From Desulfovibrio sp. UCD-KL4C (GTDB lineage: Bacteria > Desulfobacterota > Desulfovibrionia > Desulfovibrionales > Desulfovibrionaceae), in NCBI RefSeq assembly GCF_006210265.1, contig NZ_VCNC01000004.1, forward strand, positions 445,316-509,315: DNA of 64,000 nucleotides, given 5' to 3'. Shown here piece by piece: positions 6,837-15,548 of the stretch (position 1 is the first letter of the stretch; every line of letters begins with the position of its first letter). Position numbers and translations under genes: made by a program. The notes beneath the pieces are model-generated. The model saw nothing but the letters and a program-made list of their open reading frames with translations. It did no database searches and was not told where the DNA came from.

Positions 6837-9584
6837 ATGCAAAACAAATCTATTCATATTGAAGGTGCAACGCATCATAATCTTAAAGATTTAAGTCTGG
6901 ATATTCCACGTGATCAGCTAGTAGTTGTGTGTGGGCCTTCCGGTTCAGGTAAATCTACACTGTCTTTTGATATAGTTTATGCTGAGGGGCAGCGTAGATA
7001 TGTCGAATCTCTTTCCGCATATGCACGTCAATTTCTGCCTCAGCTTGATAAACCTAAAGTTGATAAAATTGAGGGGCTTTCTCCGGCAATTTCTCTTGAG
7101 CAGCAGTCCACTTCACGCAACCCACGTTCAACGGTCGGAACCGTAACGGAAGTATATGATTTTTTGCGTGTATTTTATGCCCGTTTAGGCAAATTTCATT
7201 GCCCCCAGTGCGGTGAGGCTATTGAAGCTCAAACTTCAGATGAAATACTTGATAGAATGATGTCGCTTGAAGACGGTACAAAGTTCATGCTTCTTGCTCC
7301 GCTTGTTGACCATCAAAAAGGCACTCATAAAGATCTTTTTGCGAAACTTAAGCGTGAAGGCTTTGTGCGTGTAAGAGTTAACGGAGAGATAGTTCCAATT
7401 GATGATGCTCCTGAGCTTGAAAAAAACCGCAAGCATAATATTGACCTTGTAGTCGATCGTTTGGTCATAAAGAGCGATATCAAGAAAAGACTTGGTGATT
7501 CGCTGGAACTTGCCCTGCGTTACGGTGATGAATCCATCATAGTCTCGATTATCGGTGGTGAGGATATTTATCTTTCCACCATGTCTACATGTCCTTCCTG
7601 CAAGATTAGTATGCCACGCCTATCTCCACAACTGTTTTCGTTTAATAGTCCGCAGGGAGCTTGTCAGACCTGTTCAGGAATCGGGAGTGTAGAGTATTAT
7701 GAACCTGATTTACTGGCTCCTAATAAAGGACTTTCCTTGAAGGGCGGCGCAATTATCCCTTGGAAGTCTCCGCAAATGTTTGCGAGGTATGAGGACGATT
7801 TTCGTGCTTTAGGTAAGAGACACAAATTTAAAATTGATACACCACTTAATGAATTTTCTGAAAAAGCCTTAAAAGCCTTATTTTACGGTGATGAAAAGCT
7901 TGAGTGGGAAGGTATTATCAATCAGCTTGAATCAGGACGTGATCTGGGGCGTATCTGGCGTGATGAACTATCCCGTTTCAGACAGAACACTCCTTGCCCT
8001 GCCTGTAAAGGAGCTCGTTTACGTCCGGAATCACTTGCCGTGCTGGTCGAGGACAAAAGTATTTACGATTTCTGTTCTATGTCCATACAGCGTGCATTGG
8101 ACTGGCTTGGCTCATTGGAGTTTAAAGGACATGATTCACTCATCGCAGAACCTTTGATGAAAGAATTGGTTCACCGTATCGGTTTCATGGTCAATGTCGG
8201 TCTTGAATATTTAAATCTGGGCCGTAATATGGCGACCTTATCCGGTGGTGAAGCTCAGCGTATCCGTCTGGCAGGTCAGCTTGGTTCAGGTCTTGTCGGG
8301 GTTACATACGTGCTTGATGAACCTTCTATCGGGTTACATCCGCGTGATAATGAACGGCTTATTAAAACACTGCGCTCACTTCAGGGTAGGGGAAATACTG
8401 TTCTGGTTGTCGAACATGATGATGCGACTATTAGGAATGCCGATCATGTTATTGAGCTTGGACCCGGTTCAGGTATGCTTGGCGGGGAGATTGTTTATCA
8501 GGGCAGTGTTGCTGATCTGCTGGGTAAATCTCAGTCACTTACTGCAAAGTATTTGCGTGGTGAACTTGCCATTGATAAACCGGATGAAAGGCGTGTTCCT
8601 ACCGATTGGCTAAAGCTTCGCGGGGTTAAAACACATAACCTTAAGAATCTTGATGTTGATATTCCGCTAGGAATATTATGCTGTTTCACCGGAGTTTCAG
8701 GCTCTGGTAAAAGCTCGCTTGTTGTGGATTCTATGTACAAGCACCTTGCTTTATCCCGCGGGGTAAAAGTTGACCAGCCCGGGCAGATCAGCGGTATTGA
8801 TGGTGCAGATAAAATCGAGAAGGTCATCTCAATTGATCAGTCTCCGATCGGCAGAACTCCAAGGTCTAATCCTGCGACTTATACTAAAATATTTGACGAA
8901 ATAAGGAATATTTTTGCCGCCACAAAGGAATCTAAAAAACGCGGTTATAAAGCCGGTAGATTTAGTTTCAACGTGCGTGGTGGTCGTTGTGAAGCTTGCA
9001 GAGGTGACGGACAGGTAAGAGTTGAAATGCACTTTCTGCCGGATGTCTATGTTACCTGTGATGTCTGCAAAGGCAAGCGTTACAACAGTCAGACTCTAGA
9101 AGTAGATTATAAGGGGCGTAATATCGCAGATGTGCTTGATATGACAGTCCGTCAGGCAAAAGCGTTCTTTGAAAATCATCCTACGCTGAAGCGAAGATTA
9201 GAAGTTTTAGAGCAGGTCGGGCTTGAATATTTACAGCTCGGTCAGCCTGGGACAACTCTTTCAGGTGGTGAAGCTCAACGTATTAAAATATCCCGTGAGC
9301 TTGGTAAAAGAAGTTTGCCCGGAACTCTTTATATTCTTGATGAGCCTACAACAGGGCTGCACATGCATGAAGTAGGTAAACTGATCAAGGTTCTACAGCA
9401 GCTTGTTGAAAAGGGGGCAACGGTTATTGTCATTGAGCATAATACTGATGTTATCCGCGCTGCGGACTATGTTTTTGATTTAGGACCCGGCGGTGGCGAG
9501 TCTGGTGGTCAAATTGTAGCCCAAGGTACACCGGAAGAAATAATTGCTAACCCGAATTCCGTGACTGGGCAGTTTATACTGTAA
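6837..9584 (+). CDS. uvrA: Excinuclease ABC subunit A
   Basis: UvrA is the damage-recognition ATPase of nucleotide excision repair. The 915-residue protein (from ATG 6837) has two ABC cassettes: a Walker A GPSGSGKS at 33-40 and a second, GVSGSGKSS, in the C-terminal half. It has two LSGGEAQRI signatures and CxxC zinc-finger pairs (CPQCG, CPSC, CEAC, CDVC). ATG 6837 is preferred over the upstream in-frame TTG 6819, because AAGG lies only one base before that TTG. It is transcribed alone and ends in a good terminator. Confidence 0.97.
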   Translation: MQNKSIHIEGATHHNLKDLSLDIPRDQLVVVCGPSGSGKSTLSFDIVYAEGQRRYVESLSAYARQFLPQLDKPKVDKIEGLSPAISLEQQSTSRNPRSTVGTVTEVYDFLRVFYARLGKFHCPQCGEAIEAQTSDEILDRMMSLEDGTKFMLLAPLVDHQKGTHKDLFAKLKREGFVRVRVNGEIVPIDDAPELEKNRKHNIDLVVDRLVIKSDIKKRLGDSLELALRYGDESIIVSIIGGEDIYLSTMSTCPSCKISMPRLSPQLFSFNSPQGACQTCSGIGSVEYYEPDLLAPNKGLSLKGGAIIPWKSPQMFARYEDDFRALGKRHKFKIDTPLNEFSEKALKALFYGDEKLEWEGIINQLESGRDLGRIWRDELSRFRQNTPCPACKGARLRPESLAVLVEDKSIYDFCSMSIQRALDWLGSLEFKGHDSLIAEPLMKELVHRIGFMVNVGLEYLNLGRNMATLSGGEAQRIRLAGQLGSGLVGVTYVLDEPSIGLHPRDNERLIKTLRSLQGRGNTVLVVEHDDATIRNADHVIELGPGSGMLGGEIVYQGSVADLLGKSQSLTAKYLRGELAIDKPDERRVPTDWLKLRGVKTHNLKNLDVDIPLGILCCFTGVSGSGKSSLVVDSMYKHLALSRGVKVDQPGQISGIDGADKIEKVISIDQSPIGRTPRSNPATYTKIFDEIRNIFAATKESKKRGYKAGRFSFNVRGGRCEACRGDGQVRVEMHFLPDVYVTCDVCKGKRYNSQTLEVDYKGRNIADVLDMTVRQAKAFFENHPTLKRRLEVLEQVGLEYLQLGQPGTTLSGGEAQRIKISRELGKRSLPGTLYILDEPTTGLHMHEVGKLIKVLQQLVEKGATVIVIEHNTDVIRAADYVFDLGPGGGESGGQIVAQGTPEEIIANPNSVTGQFIL

Positions 9585-9610
9585 ACAAAATTTATAGCCC
9601 TACAGAAAAC

Positions 9611-9650
9611 CTCCGTTCTAACTTTTCAGTAAAGTTGTTCGGAGTTTTTT
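9611..9650 (+). terminator. Terminator after uvrA
   Basis: CTCCG, TT and AACTTT pair with AAAGTT, TT and CGGAG around TTCAGT, with a small internal bulge, followed by a T run. Confidence 0.75.
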
Positions 9651-9681
9651 GTTTTTATATTCTAATACGAGTGGTTAAAAT

Positions 9682-9993
9682 TTAATCCATAGGTACATAT
9701 TCTATTTCAACATTTTCAAGATATTCTCTGATTTGCGCCGTAGATTCAGGAACTTCTTCCATTATTTTTGCATTGGCCTTATCTTCAATCAATTTGCCGA
9801 GTCTTGTCAGCTCCTCAAAGCCATAAGCAGCCCCTGTGCCTTTTAGTTTATGCGCCAGCATTCTAATTCGACTGAAATCTTCTACTTTTACAGCTTCTTC
9901 TAGTTCAACTAATTCTTTATGGCGGATCTCAAGATAACGAGGCATTATTTCTTCAAGATCTTCATCAACTCTTATAATAAATGCGTTACTCAT
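9682..9993 (-). CDS. HPt-domain phosphotransfer protein
   Basis: The 103-residue product is a stand-alone histidine phosphotransfer domain. The motif AHKLKGTGAAYGFEELTRLG places the phosphorylated histidine at H48. It is all-helical by composition, with no other domain. ATG 9993 follows GGAGG by 7 bases; a longer in-frame start 10 codons upstream has none. It lies behind cheD and the acetolactate decarboxylase gene on the same strand. HPt proteins relay phosphate between hybrid kinases and response regulators. The partner is not in the cluster. Confidence 0.9.
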   Translation of the reverse strand: MSNAFIIRVDEDLEEIMPRYLEIRHKELVELEEAVKVEDFSRIRMLAHKLKGTGAAYGFEELTRLGKLIEDKANAKIMEEVPESTAQIREYLENVEIEYVPMD

Positions 9994-10059
9994 GATATTT
10001 CCTCCAGAATAGTAGATGGTCATGATCCCTTAAAAAAGAGAAGTCTTACTTTTTTATTA

Positions 10060-10854
10060 TTACTCTCTAATAGAATCTTTTTCTACTTTTTTTAGTTCTT
10101 TTTCTTTGTCATGAGTAAAATTTGAATCTAAAAAAGCTTTTGTTGTTGGAAGTTGTAAGAGTAAATTGTTGTAAGATCCTACCTTTGCGGTAAGTTTTTT
10201 GAAGCTGCAACCCAGTACATGCCCACCTGCGGTGCGATCTTTAGTAATAAAGTGCCAGTGGAATCCGGGAACACCTATTCCTTTCATATAGACAGGGCTT
10301 TTGATCCCTATAAGAGTTCCTTCTATTTCGGTAAATTTAAATAAACTTTGATTTTTTACAACTTCAACAAGTGGGAGGTACGGTTTTTTCTGTGCTGGAA
10401 CACTTCGTGTTCGCATTGTTTTGAATCTGCCGTCTATGCGGATGGCAAAGAAAAGATTTGCTGAAGGTAGATCTTCAGCAACTTTTTGATTTAAGTCTTC
10501 AAGTGAATGAACAGAGTCTAATTTAAGTATAGAATCTGTTTTGAAATTTAAAGCGTCAACAAAAGGAATACATGTAGAATCATTCACAGCAACGGCTTTA
10601 CCATTAGATTCCACCCGGTATACTTCGTTATCAAGAAATACCATCTCGCCGTTTAAACCATTAAATGTTCCAATTCCGAAGTCTCCGTGGTTTTTAAGCT
10701 CTGAAACAGATAAATCTCCATCGTAGTTGCCCATTAACAAGGAATCAATTGTTGAATATTGATATATTGTTTCTTCTGCATAGGCAGGATTAAATGGAGT
10801 AATTAAAATACAGCTGAAAAAGAGTACCAGAGTAGTTCTTTTTAATATGTTCAT
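10060..10854 (-). CDS. budA: Secreted alpha-acetolactate decarboxylase
   Basis: The family converts alpha-acetolactate to acetoin. The STIDSLLMGNYDG start and HGDFGIGTFNGLNGE are typical of BudA, as are the metal ligands H199, H201 and H212 in GFHWHFITKDRTAGGH; E70 probably takes part. The 264-residue form begins with a basic/hydrophobic leader ending near AYA (residue ~26), a likely signal peptide. That leader implies export, unlike cytoplasmic enterobacterial BudA. Only 3 bases separate it from cheD, so they are co-transcribed. A metabolic link to chemotaxis is not obvious. No acetolactate synthase gene is near. Confidence 0.9.
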   Translation of the reverse strand: MNILKRTTLVLFFSCILITPFNPAYAEETIYQYSTIDSLLMGNYDGDLSVSELKNHGDFGIGTFNGLNGEMVFLDNEVYRVESNGKAVAVNDSTCIPFVDALNFKTDSILKLDSVHSLEDLNQKVAEDLPSANLFFAIRIDGRFKTMRTRSVPAQKKPYLPLVEVVKNQSLFKFTEIEGTLIGIKSPVYMKGIGVPGFHWHFITKDRTAGGHVLGCSFKKLTAKVGSYNNLLLQLPTTKAFLDSNFTHDKEKELKKVEKDSIRE

Positions 10855-10857
10855 GCG

Positions 10858-11397
10858 TTATCCGTGTGGAGATAAATTGTTTTTAAGTAAGGTCTGTTTA
10901 TCAAGCCTTTTAAGCCAAATATCGCCGCTGTGCGTAGCAAATAAAATTTTTCTTCCGACATTCCCGCCGACATCCATGGCTTTAGGGTGAAGTCCTTTTT
11001 CTTTTAAGCATTTTAGAGCTGTTTTAACATTTCTATCACCGACAGAAAAAAGGTTTGGAGCCCGTACATGTGATGCCGTCAGCCCACTGGAACCTCCGAA
11101 TATTTTTACTTCAAGTTTTGATTGCTTCGCTCCGATACGGATCATACATTCCAATAAATAGTCTACAGCCGTATCTACATACCGACAAATTTGGACAGAT
11201 ACCTGCTTGTCTGGATCTATTTCTTTTCTTGATGGCAAAAAGGCGTGACATATTGCACCTTGTTTCAATTGCGATGAAAACATCGAAATAGAGACACAAG
11301 AGCCTAGCACCGTAGAAACTATTGTTGGTCTTACTCCGATGAATGCATCTCCGGTGTGGAGAAAGACATGGGGTATGTCGGAGTTTTTAAAATCCAT
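10858..11397 (-). CDS. cheD: Chemoreceptor glutamine deamidase CheD
   Basis: CheD deamidates glutamines in methyl-accepting chemotaxis proteins and can interact with CheC. The 179-residue product has the catalytic LGSCVS (C34) and HAFLPS (H51), plus KIFGGSS in the second half. AAGGA precedes the ATG. It heads a minus-strand unit with a secreted acetolactate decarboxylase and an HPt protein, not the usual cheBR neighbours. A chemoreceptor gene lies about 8 kb away. Confidence 0.93.
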   Translation of the reverse strand: MDFKNSDIPHVFLHTGDAFIGVRPTIVSTVLGSCVSISMFSSQLKQGAICHAFLPSRKEIDPDKQVSVQICRYVDTAVDYLLECMIRIGAKQSKLEVKIFGGSSGLTASHVRAPNLFSVGDRNVKTALKCLKEKGLHPKAMDVGGNVGRKILFATHSGDIWLKRLDKQTLLKNNLSPHG

Positions 11398-11578
11398 AGA
11401 TTAATCCTTTTATGCAGACGGTTCGTTTATTAAATAATATACAGCAAAAAGTAGGTAGAGTCTAAGTGTATTCTATTGAAGTAGGCTCTAACTCTATATA
11501 TCCGTATATGGGATTTATATAAAAGTTGAATTATAAATAGTAGCAGAGTGAAGCTTGTAGGGGGGATAAGATGGAATT

Positions 11579-11787
11579 TTATTTTGTTTTATTGGCGCAG
11601 ATTAGTTGGATTACTTCTTGAAAATCGTTCATTAGCGACGCGCCAGTTACTGTAAATCCAGATTTTTTATCTTCTTTAATATTTTGCCATAATCTTGATA
11701 AGTTGGTCGGTATTTATTCTTCTGTGCAGGAGCGGTAAGTATTCACCTAGTTTCAGTACTAAAATGTCTAGTCCTTTCAACTCGTTA
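11579..11787 (-). pseudogene. Decayed reading frame downstream of STAS gene
   Basis: Two overlapping minus-strand frames look protein-like but neither is complete. One reads LDILVLKLGEYLPLLHRR and then LIKIMAKY*, from directly behind the STAS gene. The other reads LSRLWQNIKEDKKSGFTVTG followed by ASLMNDFQEVIQLICANKTK*. Joining them needs a frame change near 11695. The second part is weakly like the end of a STAS-type fold. This suggests a frameshifted companion gene, but could be chance in AT-rich DNA. Confidence 0.35.
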
Positions 11788-11794
11788 TCTCAGG

Positions 11795-12130
11795 TTAAGA
11801 AATGTCTTTTGCGGCGAGCAGGGTAGAACTGTAAAGGTTGAACATCGATCCGAATCCGGAAATTTCGAAAACTTCACTTATCATCCCTGTAATATTAGCA
11901 AAGGCAATGGCTCCGTTATCAGCTTTTAGTCGTTTAGCAGTGGAGAGAATGGCCCGTAAACCTGCGCTGGAAATATATTCAAGTTCACCAAGATCCAGAA
12001 CAATTTTTGTGTCTCCCTTTTTAATAAATTGGCATATTGTTTCTTCAAAACTTGGAGAAGTCAGCGCGTCAAGTCTACCCTTTAGCCCAACAACAAGTGC
12101 CTCTTCAACTTTTTTATTACTGAGTTCCAT
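11795..12130 (-). CDS. STAS-domain anti-sigma-factor antagonist
   Basis: The 111-residue single STAS domain has the SpoIIAA/RsbV pattern: KIVLDLGELEYISSAGLRA with a phosphorylatable serine at S54/S55, and a C-terminal TGMISEVFEISGF helix. Such proteins bind a switch kinase (RsbW/SpoIIAB type) when unphosphorylated. AAGGA lies before the ATG. No kinase or sigma factor is adjacent. The sequence just downstream looks like a decayed partner gene. Confidence 0.93.
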   Translation of the reverse strand: MELSNKKVEEALVVGLKGRLDALTSPSFEETICQFIKKGDTKIVLDLGELEYISSAGLRAILSTAKRLKADNGAIAFANITGMISEVFEISGFGSMFNLYSSTLLAAKDIS

Positions 12131-12551
12131 ATTTGTTCCTTAAAATTATAACAGCCATATTCAGGCGGTAAAATTATCTATTAAAGAATTAATTTCCTTT
12201 ATTTATATGATTTTGTAAAGGGTTGTTGGTGGAATATTTTCTTTATGATTTGTTGAAAATAAGTTGTTTTCTTAATCTCTAATGTTAAATTATCATATAA
12301 ATATAATAAAATTTATATAAGTAATTGCCTTGAACGCTTAAGCTATGGCGCATATCGGTGAATATGAATTTTATTATATATCTATTATTGGTATATTAAT
12401 TGCTCAATTCTAGTTAGTGTCAAGTTTGGCGATTGCAAATAGTAATATTGATACTATTATTTTCTTTTTGGGCTAAGAGCGTTGTAATAAAGGATATAAG
12501 AGTAACATTTAAGGGGCTTTTCGTTTATAAGAGAAGGGGAGGAAATAATTC
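12131..12551. other. AT-rich intergenic region upstream of PEP-CTERM-like gene
   Basis: About 420 very AT-rich bases lie between divergent genes. No reading frame, RNA gene or clear sigma-54 site was found (a TGGC...TTGCA pair near 12425 has the wrong spacing). It presumably holds both promoters. Confidence 0.5.
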
Positions 12552-13157
12552 ATGAGTAAGTGTGTAAAAATTTTGGTTCTTATGTTTGTGTTGTCTTTAC
12601 CTGGTTACGCGTTTGCGTCTCCTGTTTATTTGACTCTTCAAGGGAGCCTTGCTTCAGTGACAGGTAGTCTCGCTCAAAAAACAGGATTAAATATAGGTGA
12701 CATCGTAAAATACCAAATTATGATCGATGATACTAAAGTTGGGACTTTTACCCCTGGTTGGTGGTCTATGGATAAAAGGGGCTCCATGTATGCTTCTTCT
12801 GATGGTTTTCTAAAAGGTGGTTATACGAATATTAAACAGAATTGGCTGATTGATAAAAATTGGGGAAACAATCAATTAAAAATTCATGCAGGTAACGATG
12901 AATCAAATATTTATGCCACTAGCGATATTTCCTATAACGACCTAAGGCGTGGGTCCGTGATCTCATCTTTATCTGAGCAGGCGTTAGGGTATAATTATAA
13001 CGGTAATATGGAGTTTAGTAAGCTTAATTTCAAGGATGTTACCGTTACCAATATTTCAAATACAGCCCCTACACCTCTTCCCGGAGCACTCTTGCTTATG
13101 GGCGGAGGGCTTGGTTTAGTCGGTAGTATTCGTCGTAAGTTTGTAAAGAAAATCTAG
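12552..13157 (+). CDS. Secreted protein with PEP-CTERM/VPLPA-like sorting tail
   Basis: The 201-residue product has a signal peptide (hydrophobic to about residue 22, GYAFA). A middle region of about 150 residues is rich in Gly, Asn and Ser. The C-terminal signal is TPLPGALLLMGGGLGLVGSI followed by RRKF. Such tails (proline motif, hydrophobic helix, Arg cluster) are recognised by exosortases and replaced by a surface attachment. No exosortase gene is in the window. A strong GGGGAGG lies upstream. The middle region has no recognised enzymatic domain; a matrix or surface role is only inferred. Confidence 0.85.
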   Translation: MSKCVKILVLMFVLSLPGYAFASPVYLTLQGSLASVTGSLAQKTGLNIGDIVKYQIMIDDTKVGTFTPGWWSMDKRGSMYASSDGFLKGGYTNIKQNWLIDKNWGNNQLKIHAGNDESNIYATSDISYNDLRRGSVISSLSEQALGYNYNGNMEFSKLNFKDVTVTNISNTAPTPLPGALLLMGGGLGLVGSIRRKFVKKI

Positions 13158-13181
13158 TTTTAATTAAATATTTGTTTTTTT

Positions 13182-13217
13182 AAATGGCCGCTCAATTTTG
13201 TGAGCGGCCATTTTTTT
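13182..13217. terminator. Bidirectional terminator between convergent genes
   Basis: A perfect 13-bp stem AAATGGCCGCTCA/TGAGCGGCCATTT, with a T run on the plus side and A-rich sequence on the other. It serves the PEP-CTERM-like gene and probably the convergent transporter gene. Confidence 0.9.
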
Positions 13218-13223
13218 ATCAGA

Positions 13224-14378
13224 TTAATTCATTTTTGTTTTGAGCTCTCTGTCAATAAATTGAACGAGGATCAGTGAGAATGTTGCCAGGACTGCCGCAC
13301 TGATAAAAACTATGCGGTAGTCCTGCATCCACGCAATCCCAGCAAGAATCGGAATAGCTACGGCTGCAATGTGGTTGATGGTAAATCCCACAGCCATACT
13401 TGGAGCAATATCTTTTTTGTCAGCAATTTTTTGGAAGAAGGTACGAATACCCATAGAGAAGCCGAAGACTATGTTGTCCATAATGTAAAGCATTGCTCCG
13501 ACCAGAGGACTGGTTGTGAAAGCATAGGCTGTAAAAATAAAAATCAGACATGCATATTCAATACTCAGTATTTTCCTTTCTCCGTACTTATTAACTGCTC
13601 TGGCAATTGCCGGATTTAAGAAGTAGTTAATAATATTATTTATTACAAATAAGGCTGTAATTTCCTGAATGCTGTAACCGAATTTTTTAACCAGCAAAAA
13701 TACTGCAAATGCAACAAAAATCTGCCGTCTTGCTCCTGCCATGAAGGTTAACGCGTAGAAAAGCCAGTATTTTGATTTTAGAATCATTTTTTTGTGCTGA
13801 AGCGGCATTCCGGTGGACGAGGGATCTTGAAAAGAGCAGTAAATACCACCTAAGATAGCAACGGCTCCTGCCACGATAAACATTTCTGTGTAGCTGAAAA
13901 TACCTGAAACTGCGAAAATTACCACACCGACACAAATATTCGTTGCGGCTCCGAGACTTTTAAGCCTGCCCATTACAATAGGGGCTTCTGTAAAGTTGAA
14001 ATATTGCAGGGTCAAAGACTGATTAAGCGTTTCATAATAATGAAAGCCGAATGACATTAGTATGGTCGTGAAGGCAATGCCCATGAAGGAAGGCATAAAT
14101 CCTGTCAGTGAAATCCCTATACCCATGAGAATAACAGAAAGTGAAGCCAATCTGTGTTCTTTAATCAGGAAAAGAAAATAGATTACAAATAAGGATAGGA
14201 ATCCGGGTATTTCACGGATTGAGCCTATTGTTCCAAATTGTCCGCCGTTTAAACCAGCGACATCTACTGCGAAGTTGTTTAAAAGAGTTCTCCAGCCCTG
14301 AAAACCTATTGTCGTAGTTATGGTCAGGACAAGAAGAAAGATATACATTTTGCGAGAAGCAAAGGCAGGTTTAGTCAC
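13224..14378 (-). CDS. Major facilitator superfamily transporter
   Basis: The 384-residue, very hydrophobic protein has about 11-12 predicted membrane segments and a central cytoplasmic loop (QDPSSTGMPLQHKKMILKSK), as expected for MFS carriers. The start is a GTG preceded by AAGGA. It lacks a long N-terminal extension. The substrate cannot be deduced. It is a single-gene unit convergent with the PEP-CTERM-like gene. Confidence 0.85.
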   Translation of the reverse strand: MTKPAFASRKMYIFLLVLTITTTIGFQGWRTLLNNFAVDVAGLNGGQFGTIGSIREIPGFLSLFVIYFLFLIKEHRLASLSVILMGIGISLTGFMPSFMGIAFTTILMSFGFHYYETLNQSLTLQYFNFTEAPIVMGRLKSLGAATNICVGVVIFAVSGIFSYTEMFIVAGAVAILGGIYCSFQDPSSTGMPLQHKKMILKSKYWLFYALTFMAGARRQIFVAFAVFLLVKKFGYSIQEITALFVINNIINYFLNPAIARAVNKYGERKILSIEYACLIFIFTAYAFTTSPLVGAMLYIMDNIVFGFSMGIRTFFQKIADKKDIAPSMAVGFTINHIAAVAIPILAGIAWMQDYRIVFISAAVLATFSLILVQFIDRELKTKMN

Positions 14379-14574
14379 AGAAAATCCTTGGTGAGTGGAA
14401 TGTTGATAAAAGTTTATAAATAAAAAATACTAGACTTGAAGAATTTACAAGACAAGTAAAAAGAAAGCAGTTTTTAATTTAATTATTAGTATTATTGATG
14501 AGTAAATTGTTTTTTAAGTGTTATTTTAACATGCTGAAATATCGTTAAAATATTATATATTTAAGGGTGCGATT

Positions 14575-15288
14575 ATGTGTGATTTTCCGCCTCCGTATTC
14601 TGTACGGGTAAGTGCGAGGGCGAAAAATGTTATCATTAAACTGATCCCTGATAAGGGATTAGAAGTGGTTATTCCCAAAGGAGTAAGCAAAAAAGAAGTT
14701 CCTAAGTTTTTGGAAAGAAAGAGAGAATGGATTTTATCCGCAATCAGTCATCTTGAAGGTAAAGGGTTTTCACTTTCTCCGCCAAAACTTGTTTTGCCTG
14801 AGAGTATATTTTTTGCAGCCAATGGGACTGAAATTTTTATTCACAGGGTGCGGACCAGAAAATCCGGTTTGCATGTCCGTAAAAATGTAGACAAATTGAT
14901 GTTAAGCGGAACTGGTTGGACAGAGCAGGAAGACCTTACTGCTTTGACAGAATTTGTGCGCAAGCAGGCTCGTTCTTTTTTATCAGCTGAAATAACGACT
15001 CTTTCTAAAGCACTTGGTATGGATTTTAAAAAACTCTTTATCAGATCACAGCGAAAACGGTGGGGTAGTTGTTCATCAAAAGGCAATATCAATCTTAATA
15101 TGAAGCTTATGTTTTTACCTTATCACTTGGTCCGCTATGTGATTATCCATGAGCTTTGTCATACTGTTCACCTGAATCACTCGCTTCAATACTGGCAACT
15201 TGTTAAGCAGGTTGAACCGGATTTTCAGTTGCTTGAGAAAGAGCTTGGCGAGGCAAGTCATCTCGTTCCAGATTGGATTAATTTTTAG
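14575..15288 (+). CDS. YgjP-type (DUF45) zinc metallopeptidase-like protein
   Basis: The 237-residue product has the SprT/YgjP signature. QRKRWGSCSSKGNINLN comes first, then the zinc motif HELCH at 192-196 and the third ligand H202 in NHSLQYW. Family members are WLM/SprT-like predicted metalloproteases of unproven substrate. TTAAGGG lies about 9 bases before the ATG. It is monocistronic and is followed by a possible small Cys-containing frame. Confidence 0.92.
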   Translation: MCDFPPPYSVRVSARAKNVIIKLIPDKGLEVVIPKGVSKKEVPKFLERKREWILSAISHLEGKGFSLSPPKLVLPESIFFAANGTEIFIHRVRTRKSGLHVRKNVDKLMLSGTGWTEQEDLTALTEFVRKQARSFLSAEITTLSKALGMDFKKLFIRSQRKRWGSCSSKGNINLNMKLMFLPYHLVRYVIIHELCHTVHLNHSLQYWQLVKQVEPDFQLLEKELGEASHLVPDWINF

Positions 15289-15332
15289 AAAGTGTTCAGT
15301 TTGCACAATACAAACAACAATGTTTTCCACAG

Positions 15333-15494
15333 GTGTGCGCAAAATGCTCATCTGTCTTGAATAACAGGTTTAGTTATGAACAGTGGAAGTTCATATCATA
15401 TGTAGAAAAAGTGAAAGAGACTATTTTAGTATATGATACCGAGACTGGATCACTTAAGCAGGAAAAGACTTCTATAGGTATGATTAGGATTTGA
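15333..15494 (+). CDS. Possible small Cys-containing protein or gene remnant
   Basis: The frame is open from 15282 and reads CFPQVCAKCSSVLNNRFSYE, WKFISYVEKVKETILVYDTE and TGSLKQEKTSIGMIRI* in sequence. GTG 15333 gives 53 residues, but no Shine-Dalgarno is visible. The CxxxxCxxC pattern and coding-like composition suggest a small zinc-binding protein, or the tail of a lost gene behind the metallopeptidase. No family is recognised. Confidence 0.35.
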   Translation: MCAKCSSVLNNRFSYEQWKFISYVEKVKETILVYDTETGSLKQEKTSIGMIRI

Positions 15495-15500
15495 CAAGTA

Positions 15501-15540
15501 AAAAAAAGATGGGAACCGCAATCAGCTCCCATCTTTTATA
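15501..15540 (-). terminator. Terminator of the aminotransferase/helicase unit
   Basis: An 11-bp stem AAAAGATGGGA/TCCCATCTTTT (15504-15514, 15527-15537). The A run on the plus strand becomes a U run for minus-strand transcripts. Confidence 0.85.
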
Positions 15541-15548
15541 AAAGCTTA

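Noticed and set aside
12415-12440. TGGC...TTGCA sigma-54-like site before the PEP-CTERM-like gene
   Set aside because: The two halves are too close together to form a -24/-12 element.
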